64,000 nt of DNA from Cherax quadricarinatus (Eukaryota > Arthropoda > Malacostraca > Decapoda > Parastacidae). The notes below the pieces were generated by a model. It searched no databases, was not told where the DNA came from, and was given only the letters and a program-made list of their open reading frames with translations. Shown piece after piece: positions 22,730-35,200 of this stretch (its first letter is position 1; every line of letters begins with the position of its first letter). The stretch covers positions 24,917,273 to 24,981,272 of the forward strand of contig NC_091307.1 in the NCBI RefSeq assembly GCF_038502225.1, written 5' to 3'. Position numbers and translations under genes: made by a program.

Positions 22730-23096
22730 GTTTGTAGGACTCATTCCTACATGTTTTATAATAACTCCGACTGTTTGTTTGGAAGTCGGTTGGTTGGGTT
22801 ATTTTAGTAGAATTTGTTATATCAATGTGTTACAATGTTTTTTTGTGTAACTGACATTGTCTGCCACTTCTGTTTTGGATGTTATGTATTTAGTTTGTCT
22901 AGTTTTTTTTTTAGTGATAAGTCTTTTTTGTTTGTTTGTTTGTTTGTTCTAGTATAATCCAGTCTGTGCTGTAAGAACATATGTGCACATACATGTATGT
23001 GTATATGTGCATGTGTATGTATATACATATATACATGATTATAGGACTTATTCCTACATGTTTTATGACTCCGACGTTCTGTTTTGTAGTCGGTAT

Positions 23097-23127
<31 letters not shown>

Positions 23128-23296
23128 CCGTAAACGGGTTGGGTTTCTTACGGTAGAATTTCGTTATATCAATATGTTAAAATGGTTTTCTTTTGTTTAT
23201 TGTGTGTGTACTGACATTGTCTGTCACGGTTTTGGATTTGCTAATTGTCGGCTTGTATCATGTGTATGTTGTTTTTAAATAAAATATAAAAAAAAA
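22026..23296 (+). other. 3' UTR of LINE B2, containing an internal duplication
   Basis: Two similar blocks, about 22570-22880 and 22945-23245, share the order: atccagt.tgt.ctgta.gaaca, a TA/TG tract, a hairpin-like actccgac...gtcggt, gttatatcaat.tgtta and actgacattgtctg.cac. This is a diverged direct duplication. A (TA)n tract (22661-22731) and a poly(T) (23098-23127) lie inside. Confidence 0.65.
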
Positions 23297-23450
23297 AGTC
23301 TGTGGTCAGTCAAACAAACGGGCTTCCACATGGATAAATTGTCATTTGTGTGGAAATTGGTGTCACGCCCCTTGTGCAGATATCCAAGAACTAGCTACAA
23401 GCAGTGTTAAAACAGGGAAATGTTTTTGGGTATGCCCAAATGAGATAAAT
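23297..23450. repeat. 154-bp target-site duplication, right copy (LINE B2)
   Basis: Matches 17168-17321; ends gagataaat, after which A3 ORF1 continues. Confidence 0.92.
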
Positions 23451-23648
23451 CTGTGGACTAAAATCACAAGGGTATTAAAAGAGGACAACATCAAAGCTGC
23501 TTTCATAGACAACCTGGAAGCTTTCTACAACAGATGGGAACATAAAAAGTCTGTGCTGAATGGTACTGCCCTTGATACTGGCCATGTAGTCAGAAACTGT
23601 AAGGCTGAAGATGAAGTCCTGGTAGTCAGTAAATGTGGGGCTGATAGT

Positions 23649-23828
23649 GCTGTCCTGGGAGACAGTAATGGTGAAGCTGGAGGTGCTGTCCTGGGAGACA
23701 GTAATGGTGAAGCTGGAGGTGCTGTCCTGGGAGACAGTAATGGTGAAGCTGGAGGTGCTGTCCTGGGAGACAGTAATGGTGAAGCTGGAGATGCTGTCCT
23801 GGGAGACAGAAATGGTGAAGCTGGAGAT
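23649..23828 (+). repeat. 36-bp coding minisatellite in LINE A3 ORF1
   Basis: Five near-identical 36-bp units encode AVLGDSNGEAGG. The period is a multiple of three, so copy-number change keeps the frame. Confidence 0.9.
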
Positions 23829-24539
23829 TTTGTCCAGGTAGTCGGGAACTATACGCAGGAAGGAATACATATAAATGACCTCATAGGGGACAGGAGCCAT
23901 AGTAGGGAAACAAGTGTAGTCAAAGATAAGATAAAACCAATATTGCAAACTAGAAATACCGCAGGAAATAGCAAACAAGAGGACTCCACTAGCAATAGTG
24001 ACGATATATTACCAAAAACAACTGGTGGGAGCTCCATTGTTGGTGCTAGGGAGGATAGAAGTAAGACAGGGAAACATGCACCAACAGGGAATAGTCACAG
24101 AAACCCAAGGCAAACGGAAACCAAGCCTGTGCACATACTATGCACTTGGTATCTGCTGGCATGGGAAATCTGGAAAAACAGATGGGACGTGCAACTATGA
24201 CCACCCTAGAAAATGCCATGCCCATATGACAACAGGAAAATGCAAACTCCCTTCCTGTAAGCTTTTTCACCCTGAACTGTGTACCTCTTCAGTACAGGAA
24301 AGACTGTGCAATAACTTAAATTGCCAGGCATACCATCTAAAGGGGACAAAAAGATACAAAACATCCAGGCCATGGGAAAACCTGGGTAGCCACAGCCACT
24401 CAAGAGGGAGAGGTTTTTTAGTGCCAGGAAGGAAAAAAAACTGGCAGGAAATGGCAGAAATCGTACACCAAATCCAGTCATTCCTGGAGTGGAACCACAG
24501 TCGATGGCCTCCACTCCAAACCAACAGATACAGATACTA

Positions 24540-27500
24540 ATGCCGGAAAAAAAATCCCCCCCCCCAGTACCAACAATACCACCAGTCTGATAACATTCTT
24601 CTTTGCAAATATACAGGGTCTAAAGCCAGCAACAAACAACAAAATACCTTTCATCCGTGGACTGCTTGCAGAGGCAAAGGCAATGTTCGTGGCTTTCACT
24701 GAGACCCCATAAAGGATCACTTGGACAACGAAATATGGATCCCAGGTTACAACCTATACAGATGTGACAGAGTGAACAGGCAAAAGGGGGGGGGGGTTGG
24801 CCTGTACATTGCAGAGTCACTTGTTTGCACAGAACTGCTTAATGCCTCAAATGATGTAGTGGAAGTTTTAGCAGTAAAGGTCGAGAACCTAAACCTAGTC
24901 ATTGTGGTAGTCTACAAGCCTCCGGATGCAACATCCCAGCAATTCCAGGAACAGCTGTTAAAAATTGACCACTGTCTGGAAAATCTTCCAGCTCCTGCAC
25001 CCAACATCTTGCTCCTGGGGGATTTCAACTTAAGGCACCTAAAATGGAGGAATATAGCAAATAATATTGTTGCAGTAATAACACCAGGAGGCAGCTCTGA
25101 TGAAAACTCACACTCACACGAGCTTTTAAATCTCTGCACAAAATTCAATTTAAACCAGCAAATAATAGAGCCTACTAGACTGGAGAATACACTAGACCTC
25201 ATCTTCACTAACAATGATGATCTGATAAGAAATGTCACCATATCAAAAACAATATACTCAGATCACAACATAATTGAGGTTCAGACATGTATGCGTGGAG
25301 CCCCAGACCGACATAATGAGACTAGTCACGAGGGAGCATTCACCAAATTCAACTTCAATAACAAAAACATAAAGTGGGACCAAGTAAACCAATTCCTAAC
25401 CGATATAAGCTGGAAAGATATACTAAGCAACACAGACCCCAACTTATGCCTAGAACAGATTAACTAGGTGGCACTCGATGTTTGCACAAGGCTTATTCCT
25501 CTAAGAAAAAGGAGGAGTAGATGTAAAATAGAAAGAGACAGGCGCTCCCTTTACAGGCGACGGAAAAGAATAACAGAGCGGTTAAAAGAGGTCAATATAT
25601 CTGAAATGCGTAGGGAGACACTGGTCAGAGAAATAGCAAGCATCGAACTTAAGCTAAAAGAATCCTTTAGGAGTCAGGAATCGCGGGAAGAACTAAAAGC
25701 CATAAATGAAATCGAAAGAAACCCAAAGTATTTCTTCTCCTATGCCAAATCAAAATCGAGAACAACGTCCAGTATTGGGCCCCTACTTAAACAAGATGGG
25801 TCCTACACAGATGACAGCAAGGAAATGAGTGAGCTACTCGAGTCCCAGTATGACTCAGTTTTTAGCAAGCCGCTAACCAGACTGAGAGTCGAAGATCAAA
25901 ATGAATTTTTTATGAGAGAGCCACAAAATTTGATTAACACAAGCCTATCCGATGTTATCCTGACGCCAAATGACTTCGAACAGGCGATAAATGACATGCC
26001 CATGCACTCTGCCCCAGGGCCAGACTCATGGAACTCTGTGTTCATCAAGAACTGCAAGAAGCCCCTATCACGAGCCTTTTCCATCCTATGGAGAGGGAGC
26101 ATGGACATGGGGGTCGTCCCACAGTTACTAAAAAACAACAGACATAGCCCCACTCCACAAAGGGGGCAGTAAAGCAACAGCAAAGAACTACAGACCAATA
26201 GCACTAACATCCCATATCATAAAAATCTTTGAAAGGGTCCTAAGAAGCAAGATCACCACCCATCTAGAAACCCATCAGTTACACAACCCAGGGCAACATG
26301 GGTTTAGAACAGGTCGCTCCTGTCTGTCTCAACTATTGGATCACTACAACAAGGTCCTAAATGCACTAGAAGACAAAAAGAATGCAGATATAATATATAC
26401 AGACTTTGCAAAAGCCTTCGACAAGTGTGACCATGGCGTAATAGCGCACAAAATGCGTGCTAAAGGAATAACAGGAAAAGTCGGTCGATGGATCTATAAT
26501 TTCCTCACTAACAGAACACAGAGAGTAGTCGTCAACAGAGTAAAGTCCGAGGCAGCTACGGTGAAAAGCTCTGTTCCACAAGGCACAGTACTCGCTCCCA
26601 TCTTGTTCCTCATCCTCATATCCGACATAGACAAGGATGTCAGCCACAGCATCGTGTCTTCCTTTGCAGATGACACCCGAATCTGCATGACAGTGTCTTC
26701 CATTGCAGACACTGCAAGGCTCCAGGCGGACATCAACCAAATCTTTCAGTGGGCTGCAGAAAACAATATGAAGTTCAACGATGAGAAATTTCTATTACTC
26801 AGATATGGTAAACATGAGGAAATTAAATCTTCATCAGAGTACAAAACAAATTCTGGCCACAAAATAGAGCGAAACACCAACGTCAAAGACCTGGGAGTGA
26901 TCATGTCGGAGGATCTCACCTTCAAGGACCATAACATTGTATCAATCGCATCTGCTAGAAAAATGACAGGATGGATAATGAGAACCTTCAAAACTAGGGA
27001 GGCCAAGCCCATGATGACACTCTTCAGGTCACTTGTTCTATCTAGGCTGGAATATTGCTGCACATTAACAGCACCTTTCAAGGCAGGTGAAATTGCCGAC
27101 CTAGAAAATGTACAGAGAACCTTCACGGCGCGCATAACGGAGATAAAACATCTCAATTACTGGGAGCGCTTGAGGTTCCTAAACCTGTATTCCCTGGAAC
27201 GCAGGAGGGAGAGATACATGATTATATACACCTGGAAAATCCTAGAGGGACTAGTACCGAACTTGCACACGAAAATCACTCACTACGAAAGCAAAAGACT
27301 TGGCAGACGATGCACCATCCCCCCAATGAAAAGCAGGGGTGTCACTAGCACGTTAAGAGACCATACCATAAGTGTCAGGGGCCCGAGACTGTTCAACTGC
27401 CTCCCAGCACACATAAGGGGGATTACCAACAGACCCCTGGCAGTCTTCAAGCTGGCACTGGACAAGCACCTAAAGTCAGTTCCTGATCAGCCGGGCTGTG

Positions 27501-27601
27501 GCTCGTACGTTGGTTTGCGTGCAGCCATCAGCAACAGCCTGGTTGATCAGGCTCTGATCCACCAGGAGGCCTGGTCACAGACCGGGCCGCGGGGGCGTTG
27601 A
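24540..27601 (+). pseudogene. LINE A3 ORF2: APE endonuclease and reverse transcriptase, broken
   Basis: ORF2 starts in the TAATG overlap with ORF1. Endonuclease motifs are FFANIQGL, AFTET, VVYKPPDA, LLLGDFNL and SDHNIIEV. RT motifs are APGPDSWN, NYRPIALTS, HGFRTGRSC, YTDFAKAFDKC, SVPQGTVLAP and FADDTRI. Lesions seen: the C run 24556-24565 is one base short; a lost A near 24706 gives a TAA at 24710-24712; TAG at 25465-25467 replaces a serine codon; an extra A in 26130-26135 shifts the frame. From about 26180 to 27601 the frame is open. The 3' end with short aggtaaactcc-type repeats and this motif style fit the CR1/L2/Jockey-type LINE group, without a formal phylogeny. Confidence 0.88.
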
Positions 27602-27635
27602 CCCCCGGAACTCTCTCCAGGTAACCTCCAGGTAA

Positions 27636-28102
27636 AATTATTCAATATATCATAAAGAGTTCAATATATAGTGCTCTCTTCCATACTCTTGAGAGTTCTC
27701 TCTACATGTAACTCACACTTCATACATTATAAATTAATACACATAAATTAAACAATCTGTAACTATGATGCCCAAAACCTTTATTACTAAATCTTTAAAA
27801 ACTACAAGTAACATTTTTTTTTTTTTACAATTTCGATGAAACCATTAAGTAAACATATGTTGCACTAATACATTACATTGTGCAAACTTCCTTTTTCAAA
27901 CTCCTCTCTAAAAATATTAGTTTTTGAAAATATAGATATAAAAAGATAATTAAGAATTCTGTAGAAAATGTTAATAGTTGTGGCAGTAAGAAGCCTCGTA
28001 CAGTGTGATAGATGCTATGTACAAGATTAAACAAAAAATCTGAATTTAGGATTAAAAAGTCCATACCATTATGACTGATCACGATTCAAATAAAATAATA
28101 TA
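27636..28102. other. No gene seen
   Basis: AT-rich flank of A3; only short ORFs and no recognised repeat. Confidence 0.35.
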
Positions 28103-28843
<741 letters not shown>

Positions 28844-28949
28844 GGAGGTACCACCTCTAAAACTGTCCTAGGGACCTTCATCCTCAAAGAAAAGAATAAA
28901 CTTGCTATTGCAAATCAATTCGAACAATAAGTCAAAGCACAGAAAATGG

Positions 28950-28955
28950 TTTATT
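28950..28955 (-). promoter_or_regulatory. Candidate poly(A) signal of gene P2
   Basis: AATAAA on the minus strand about 300 bases after the proposed P2 stop at 29256 and before the (TA)n tract. Confidence 0.3.
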
Positions 28956-29255
28956 ATAATCTGAACATAAGTCCAGGACTTTATAAACTGGATGCATTCA
29001 TATTGAATAAATATCTGATGCATTGTGGTGAATCAGTTGGTAGTATGCTGTGCAGATGAGGCACAGGAAAATATATGTAATGTAACTGCTGTCATCAATC
29101 ATCTGGCAAGGTGAGATGTGCCTATTAACAGTCAATCAACTGGACTGTGATGAAGGAGGCTGGCATTGCGATGTAGCTGATCTTCAGTAGCATGCTGGTG
29201 ACTTAGTGCAATGCTACCACCTGTGATGACGCTCCTGGTGGTGACTAGTGGAGCA

Positions 29256-32200
29256 CTACCACTTGTGATGGTGGCCATGATGGTGGCCATGATGGTGTCT
29301 GTTGTGGTGATGGTCATGGTGGTGGTGGTGATGGTCTCGTGAGGCCGCCATGCCCAGTGCCAGGCCTAGTCCCAATCCCGGCCTGACTACATGAGGCTGC
29401 AGCCAGACAAAAATTTCTTTCAGTACCCTGTCTGTAACAAGTCATAGTCACTACTGCTATATGTAGACTATTAATTACCCTTATATAACCCTAATTTTTA
29501 AAGGTGTGGACCGGTAAGCCAGCGGAATGCCTCGGTCAGATGACGAAAAACTCCGGCGGCAGGTCATCATATGACTAAGACCCCCGTCAGGAAACACTTG
29601 AAATGTTTCCTGACAAACCTTACCTAACCTAATCTGCTATATGTAGGGGTAAGCGCTGAACTCGTAGGGGCCATGTAGACCTCGGAATAGGTAATCAGGT
29701 TTGATCCAAGTAAGGGGAAGGGCAGATCTAATTCCTTGAAACAGGGCCGGATTAAGATTTTGTAGGCCCCTGGGCTACAGACCATGAAGCCCCTGCCTTT
29801 AATCCGGCCCTGCCTTGAAACAGCAGTATAAAGGCGCTCCGTGTTGAGGGGGCAAAATAAACCACAAAATCGAAATTAAAAACTTGCTGACTGACCGAAA
29901 CGTCGTCGTTTTCATCTTTGTGTGGAAAAGGACTTTCTCTCCCCTTCCTTGAATCAAACTTCACTTCCATTCCCAAAGTGATGTATCACCCCCTAAGAAT
30001 TCAGCGCTTTACCGTAAATGTAATGGATTTTATTCACTATCCTCAAGACTATATACATTATTATTCACTTTCAAATACAAAACGAAAGAGAATGATTTAT
30101 AAATGTGTATAGAATCTACTGGCATTTTTTGTAAACTGTTGAAAAATATTCCGTTAAAGCTACATTAAATTTTTAGACCAGTGTAGTTCAGTTTTTTAGA
30201 CGAGTTAAGAATCACACTACTGTTGGACCTACAGATAGATAGGTTATGATAATTATATTATATATGTTACCATTAGGTTAGATGTTTAATTGGATTATAT
30301 GTATGAGAGATATAGACGGTTAGAATTAACGTACATATTTATTATCTAGATTAAAAGTTGAATTATTATTTTGGGGTGTTGATATGAGTACGGTGATTAG
30401 GACGAGTTAATATTCATTTCGTGTGAAATACAGAAATTTGAGCTAAAACCTTAATGTTTCTACACATTATAACATCTGTATTTTTATTTATAATAAGATA
30501 CAATAGTTGTAACTACATTAATTAGGTCAGAAAGGTATTTAAAGGTGTGTTAACTGCGTTTAATGAAAATTTAATTGAAGATAACTTACCCTCTCCTGGA
30601 CGACCACTGTCTCATGGATGACCGTCGGGGGCCTCACTATCACTGGCTGACGACATACACAATATTTTGAATATGATTACACCGTCATAAATGGTATGTT
30701 ACTGGTAATATAGAAACTTTCAACCAGCTAGTTTAATTGTTTTATTATGCACCCCATTCGCATGGTGGCCTGGTCACAGACCGGACCGCGGGGGCGTTGA
30801 CTCCCGGAACTCTCTCCAGGTAAACTCCAGGTGTGGGGTGGTAGTCAAGTATTTACTGTGTCACATAATGGGCCCAGGGGCTGGGCCCCGAAATTTTGAT
30901 AGCTAAGCAAGTTATAGTTACTAATACTGTTCTACTACTTCTGTTATTAATACTTCTACTGTTACTACTACTGCTGCTGTTAGTACAGATATTGTTACTA
31001 CTTCTAGAAGTGTGTGAAGCTCTCGCTTCACACACGGAGGGCCCGGGTTCTATTCCCGGCGAGGTAGAAATATTTCGACGTGTTTCCTTACACCTGTTGT
31101 CATGTTCACTTAGCAGCAAGTAGGTACCTGGGTGTTAGTCGACTGGTGTGGGTCGCATCCTGGGGGACAAGATTGAGAACCCCAATGGAAATGAGAGACA
31201 ATCCTCGATGACGCACTGACTTTCCTAGGTTATCCTGGGTGGCTAACCTTGTGGGGTTAAAAATCCGAAGGAAATCTTATACGATCTGATTACAATAATA
31301 ATGAGTTATTTGTGCAGACATGTATTCAGTTACAAAAACATTGCAAGAGAAAGAATACCTGGATGTTAGCAGTCTCCGGAGCAACACAACACTGATTATA
31401 ATGAGAATGTTCCCTTGACTGCCTAGATGTTCTGGTGATTGTCTCTTAATCCAAGAAATTGGAGCTTCCCTTCCTTGTGATGTAGTTCAGCTGGGCTTGT
31501 GAGGTCTCTGGGGAGACTTAATTTAACCAATTATATGGTCACACCTTGCCTTGGCAAACGTCTGTCAGCCACGCCCACGTCTGAGGTCTTTTGTTCTTGA
31601 CGCCTCAGACCTAGGCGTCAGGTCGTACACGTGGTTGTGGAGGGTGCTTGGACCACCATAAAAGCCCAAGGAAGAGCATGATCAGGAGATTTTCGAGCGG
31701 AGCTGCTGCTGGGGTGCAGAGCTCCTGAGCAGAGATTCGAGTGGAGCTGCTGCTGGGGTGCAGAGCTCCTGAGCAGAGATTCGAGCGGAGCTGCTGCTGG
31801 GGTGCAGAGCTCCTGAGCAGAGATTCGAGCGGAGCTGCTGCTGGGGTGCAGAGCTCCTGAGCAGAGACTTCGAGCGGAGCTGCTGCTGGGGTGCAGAGCT
31901 CCTGAGCAGAGACTTCGAGCGGAGCTGCTGCTGGGGTGCAGGGCTTGGGAGAAGGCTGCTGAAGTCTCTGGAGGAGACTGTTGGAGGCACTGTCTCACTG
32001 CTTATGTGTACCACCCCATTTATCTAAACCCCAATGATATACTCCTGTTCCCAAATATATTATTATACAAGGACTTAATAATAAACTGTGTTTGAGTAGA
32101 ATAGTAATATTCACTGTCCCCGTTATTTATTATTTTTTCTTATATTTCCATTATTTATGTTTAGTTAAAGTAGTGAGAGGGTGAGTAGTGTGGAGTGGTG

Positions 32201-35200
32201 GGTAGAGTAATGAGAGGTGAAGTTGTAGTCACCAGTGACCTCACATTACCTACCTACCTACCCCTCACCTCTCCTGCCATCTCCTACCACCTCGCCTGCA
32301 TGTCCCCTACCTACTAACTCCCTCCTCTTACCCCCATTGTCCCCAAATCATTACCCCCCCCTACATGACATGGTGTCTAAGCGGTGGTGGTTCTTATTAT
32401 TTTTATAGTAGGAACCAGTCCCATGTGCCTTATTTTTGACTGCTCGGTTATACTTGTTATGCTACCATTTGCTACCACTTTTTTTTTCTTGTGTGTAAAA
32501 TCTAAAGTGAATATCTGTATGATATTATAATCCTAGTGACCTTAACTGTCCTTTTTTGACGGTGGGTCTAAATAATTGTTTGGGTGTAATATTATATTTG
32601 GTGGAGTTGGTTGTTGGTTTGAGATAAATGGTGGAGAATATCAGTATTTGGGTGAGACTTTTGGGGGAAGCAATTACTGGCCGAAATTGAATATTTACAG
32701 AGGAATGAGAAGTCACCTAGCCCGCCTTGGAAGACTTACCCACAACTGTCACCCATTGAAGAGTTGCTTATGATTGCTGTCCACCTGATGTGCCCAGTCA
32801 CCCAGCTGATATGCCCAGTCACCCAGCTGATGTGCCCCAGTAGATGTATTGCTGCCCTGGTCTGTCATCCAGTGTAGTGGGTGTCTGCGTCACCCAGCCT
32901 CTGTGACCATCACCCACGGACCACCAGTTACCCGCAGTTGCCAGGGATGGGTGACCACACCTGCTGTTGATGACCTGAAGTGACCTCACCTCACCCCGAG
33001 CAACTGACCATTGCCTGCTACTGCTGATGTCGGCTGCTGTCTGCTATGCTGTGGCCGTGCTGTGATGCTGTCTGCTATGCTGTGGCCGTGCTGTGACGCT
33101 GTCTGCTATGCTGTGGCCGTGCTGTGATGCTGTCTGCTATGCTGTGGCCGTGCTGTGATGCTGTCTGCTATGCTGTGGCCATGCTGTGTGCTGCTGTGAT
33201 ACGGCCTTGCTATGATGTTGAGATGCTGCGGTCGTGCGATGTTGAGATGCTGCAGCCGTGCTGTGACGCTGGGACCGTGCTGCGATGCTGTGGCCGTGCT
33301 GTGTGCTGCTGTGATACGGCCGTGCTGTGATGCTGCGATGCTGCCTAGCTCAAGAGGAGGAGATGGCGGTGATGCTGCAGTGGTGTGTGAGGGATTCTGG
33401 CTGGTGTGCCAGGACAGGAGAATCTACTATGAAGGAGTTGCCATCCTCGGAGATGTGGAAGGAAGTGAGCCGCGGAGATGGACTCCAGCTGTTGGGACCA
33501 GCCTGCTTTCAAGGGCGGTATGGAGGCGCATCCTGCCTTGCTGGTCGACTTGTACGACCGGTATGCGGGGATGCCCTGCCAGCCATGAGAGACAATTGAG
33601 AGTGTGAGATATCCCCAGCCTACTTTGACTTGCCAGAAGTGTTAGTGTTACCTGTGTGAAATAAGGTGACCTTGAATACGGTCCAGTGATTATGGCCGCC
33701 TTGTTTTATGAGGCCAGTGAATCCTAGTAGTGGCATAGGATAATGGAGGGTCTTAGCTGCGATGCCTGCCCTGTCTCGATTTTCAGATGTTGTTTGTAGT
33801 GTGCATGTGAAGTGTGCCGAAAATGCAACCTTGGTGGTCGTGAAGTGGTCCAGTTGCAGTTACTTGAAAGAATGCAACCCGTTGGAGCAGTTTTCCACGC
33901 CATAGAAGCCTAGAGAGGTTTGGCCCAATGGTTAACGTGCGAGGGTGACTAGCATTGGCTAGTGCATTTCTAGTAGAAGTAGGGAAGGCACTGGAGCCCG
34001 ATATTTAGGTTTAAGGAGAAATGACGGGTAAGGAGGCTTTGCACCAGAGAGCGACTATTATGCTGGCCAACTGCCAGGTGTACTGATTATGCTGCCTTGT
34101 GGTAGTTGAGGAGGTTGAGGGAAATATATGTAATTGAATAATTTTGTATTATGTATAATTTTGTCTTTGTATTGTAATAGAATTAAGGGGTTAGGATTAA
34201 AATAGTCTAATAACTAGGACAAATTGTCCTAGTTCTCAGATATTTTAAATTGGGGGAGAAAGGGGGATGTGATGTAGTTCAGCTGGGCTTGTGAGGTCTC
34301 TGGGGAGACCTAATTTAACCAATTATATGGTCACACCTTGCCTTGGCAAACGTCTGTCAGCCACGCCCACGTCTGAGGTCTTTTGTTCTTGACGGCATCA
34401 GACCTAGGCGTCAGGTCGTACACGTGGTTGTGGAGGGTGCTTGGACCACCATAAAAGCCCAAGGAAGAGCATGATCAGGAGATTTTCGAGCGGAGCTGCT
34501 GCTGGGGTGCAGAGCTCCTGAGCAGAGACTTCCAGCGGAGCTGCTGCTGGGGTGCAGGGCTCGGGAGAAGGCTGCTGAAGTCTCTGGAGGAGACTGTTGG
34601 AGGCATTGGGCAGAGTACTGGCTTGGCACAGTACTCGTGCTGTGTAGGTCTTGGGACCTGTGGCTTAGTTCCTGTGATGAACTGCCCTCTGAACTATATT
34701 GTAAGTTACATTCATTTTGGTCAAGTTGATTGTGTTCCCTGTCTCACTGCTTATGTGTACCACCCCATTTATCTAAACCCCAATGATATACTCCTGTTCC
34801 CAAATATATTATTATACAAGGACTTAATAATAAACTGTGTTTGAGTAGAATAGTAATATTCACTGTCCCCGTTATTTATTATTTTTTCTTATATTTCCAT
34901 TATTTATGTTTAGTTAAAGTAGTGAGAGGGTGAGTAGTGTGGAGTGGTGGGTAGAGTAATGAGAGGTGAAGTTGTAGTCACCAGTGACCTCACATTACCT
35001 ACCTACCTACCGCTCACCTCTCCTGTCATCTCCTACCACCTCGCCTGCATGTCCCCTACCTACTAACTCCCTCCTCTTACCCCCATTGTCCCCAAATCAT
35101 TACCCCCCCCTACATGACATCCTTTCCTCGGATCAAACCCCTCAAGGAAGGTTCCTTGATGTTGGCGAGGGGCTCTTGATTTAGGAAATTGGATCTGTGC

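Larger units (their letters stand above)
17322..23296 (+). mobile_element. LINE B2, L1/Tx1-like, inserted in A3 ORF1
   Basis: The element has a 132-base 5' leader, ORF1 (17454-18704), ORF2 (about 18701-22025), a 1.27-kb 3' UTR and a poly(A) tail after aataaaatat. It is bounded on both sides by the 154-bp duplication, so both ends are exact. It is one stop codon in ORF1 and one frameshift in ORF2 away from B1-like integrity. It and B1 are related but clearly different in sequence. Confidence 0.92.
17154..24540 (+). pseudogene. LINE A3 ORF1: PHD-like finger, 12-aa repeats, CCCH fingers; interrupted
   Basis: The N-terminus (MKLCVVCGQSN...INCHLCGNWCHAPC...FWVCPNE) has C4HC3 spacing like a PHD finger. 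Exon-like continuity resumes at 23451 after the B2 insertion. Residues encoded by 23649-23828 are five copies of a 12-residue unit (AVLGDSNGEAGG). The C-terminal part (24110-24360) holds three CCCH-type fingers: CTYYALGICWHG..CNYDH, CHAHMTTGKC..CKLFH and CTSSVQERLC..CQAYH, a layout typical of nucleic-acid-binding ORF1 proteins. A 1-nt shift between about 24050 and 24120 separates the repeat part from the CCCH part. The ORF1 stop TAA (24538-24540) overlaps the ORF2 ATG. The role is presumably RNA binding and particle assembly; the PHD-like finger could steer chromatin targeting, which is inference. Confidence 0.75.
17154..27635 (+). mobile_element. LINE family A copy A3, most complete copy, split by LINE B2
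   Basis: Removing B2 (17322-23296) and one copy of the 154-bp duplication rejoins ORF1 in frame: 17154-17321 ends ...CPNEIN and 23451 continues LWTKITRV. ORF1 (to 24540) and ORF2 (24540-27601) overlap as TAATG. The 3' end is the family signature ctctccaggtaacctccaggt. It is the only copy here with ORF1. It is inactive because of the insertion and several point lesions. Confidence 0.88.
31476..35119 (+). mobile_element. Non-autonomous LTR retrotransposon with complete termini
   Basis: Two long direct repeats (31476-32370 and 34268-35119) both begin TGTGATGTAG and end CTACATGACA. The 4-bp duplication TCCT flanks the element (31472-31475 and 35120-35123). A TGG-starting primer-binding site follows the 5' LTR directly, and a 16-base purine tract precedes the 3' LTR. 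The 1.9-kb interior has no gag, protease, RT or integrase frame, only a GC-rich minisatellite. It must have been moved by enzymes of another element. Orientation follows the PBS and PPT. It lies in the proposed P2 intron, antisense to P2. Confidence 0.9.

Noticed and set aside
23475..23978. Minus-strand 167-codon repeat ORF
   Set aside because: Shadow of the 36-bp in-frame repeat of LINE A3 ORF1.
26746..27156. Minus-strand 136-codon ORF seen opposite each family A copy
   Set aside because: It recurs because the LINE copies are near-identical; no motif and it lies opposite the RT coding frame.
31618..32014. Ser/Ala/Gln-repeat ORFs on the minus strand
   Set aside because: They are antisense translations of the 44-bp LTR units.
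33124..33607. Cysteine-rich proteins in the LTR element interior
   Set aside because: Frames arise from the 31-bp minisatellite and show no gag, protease, RT or integrase motif.
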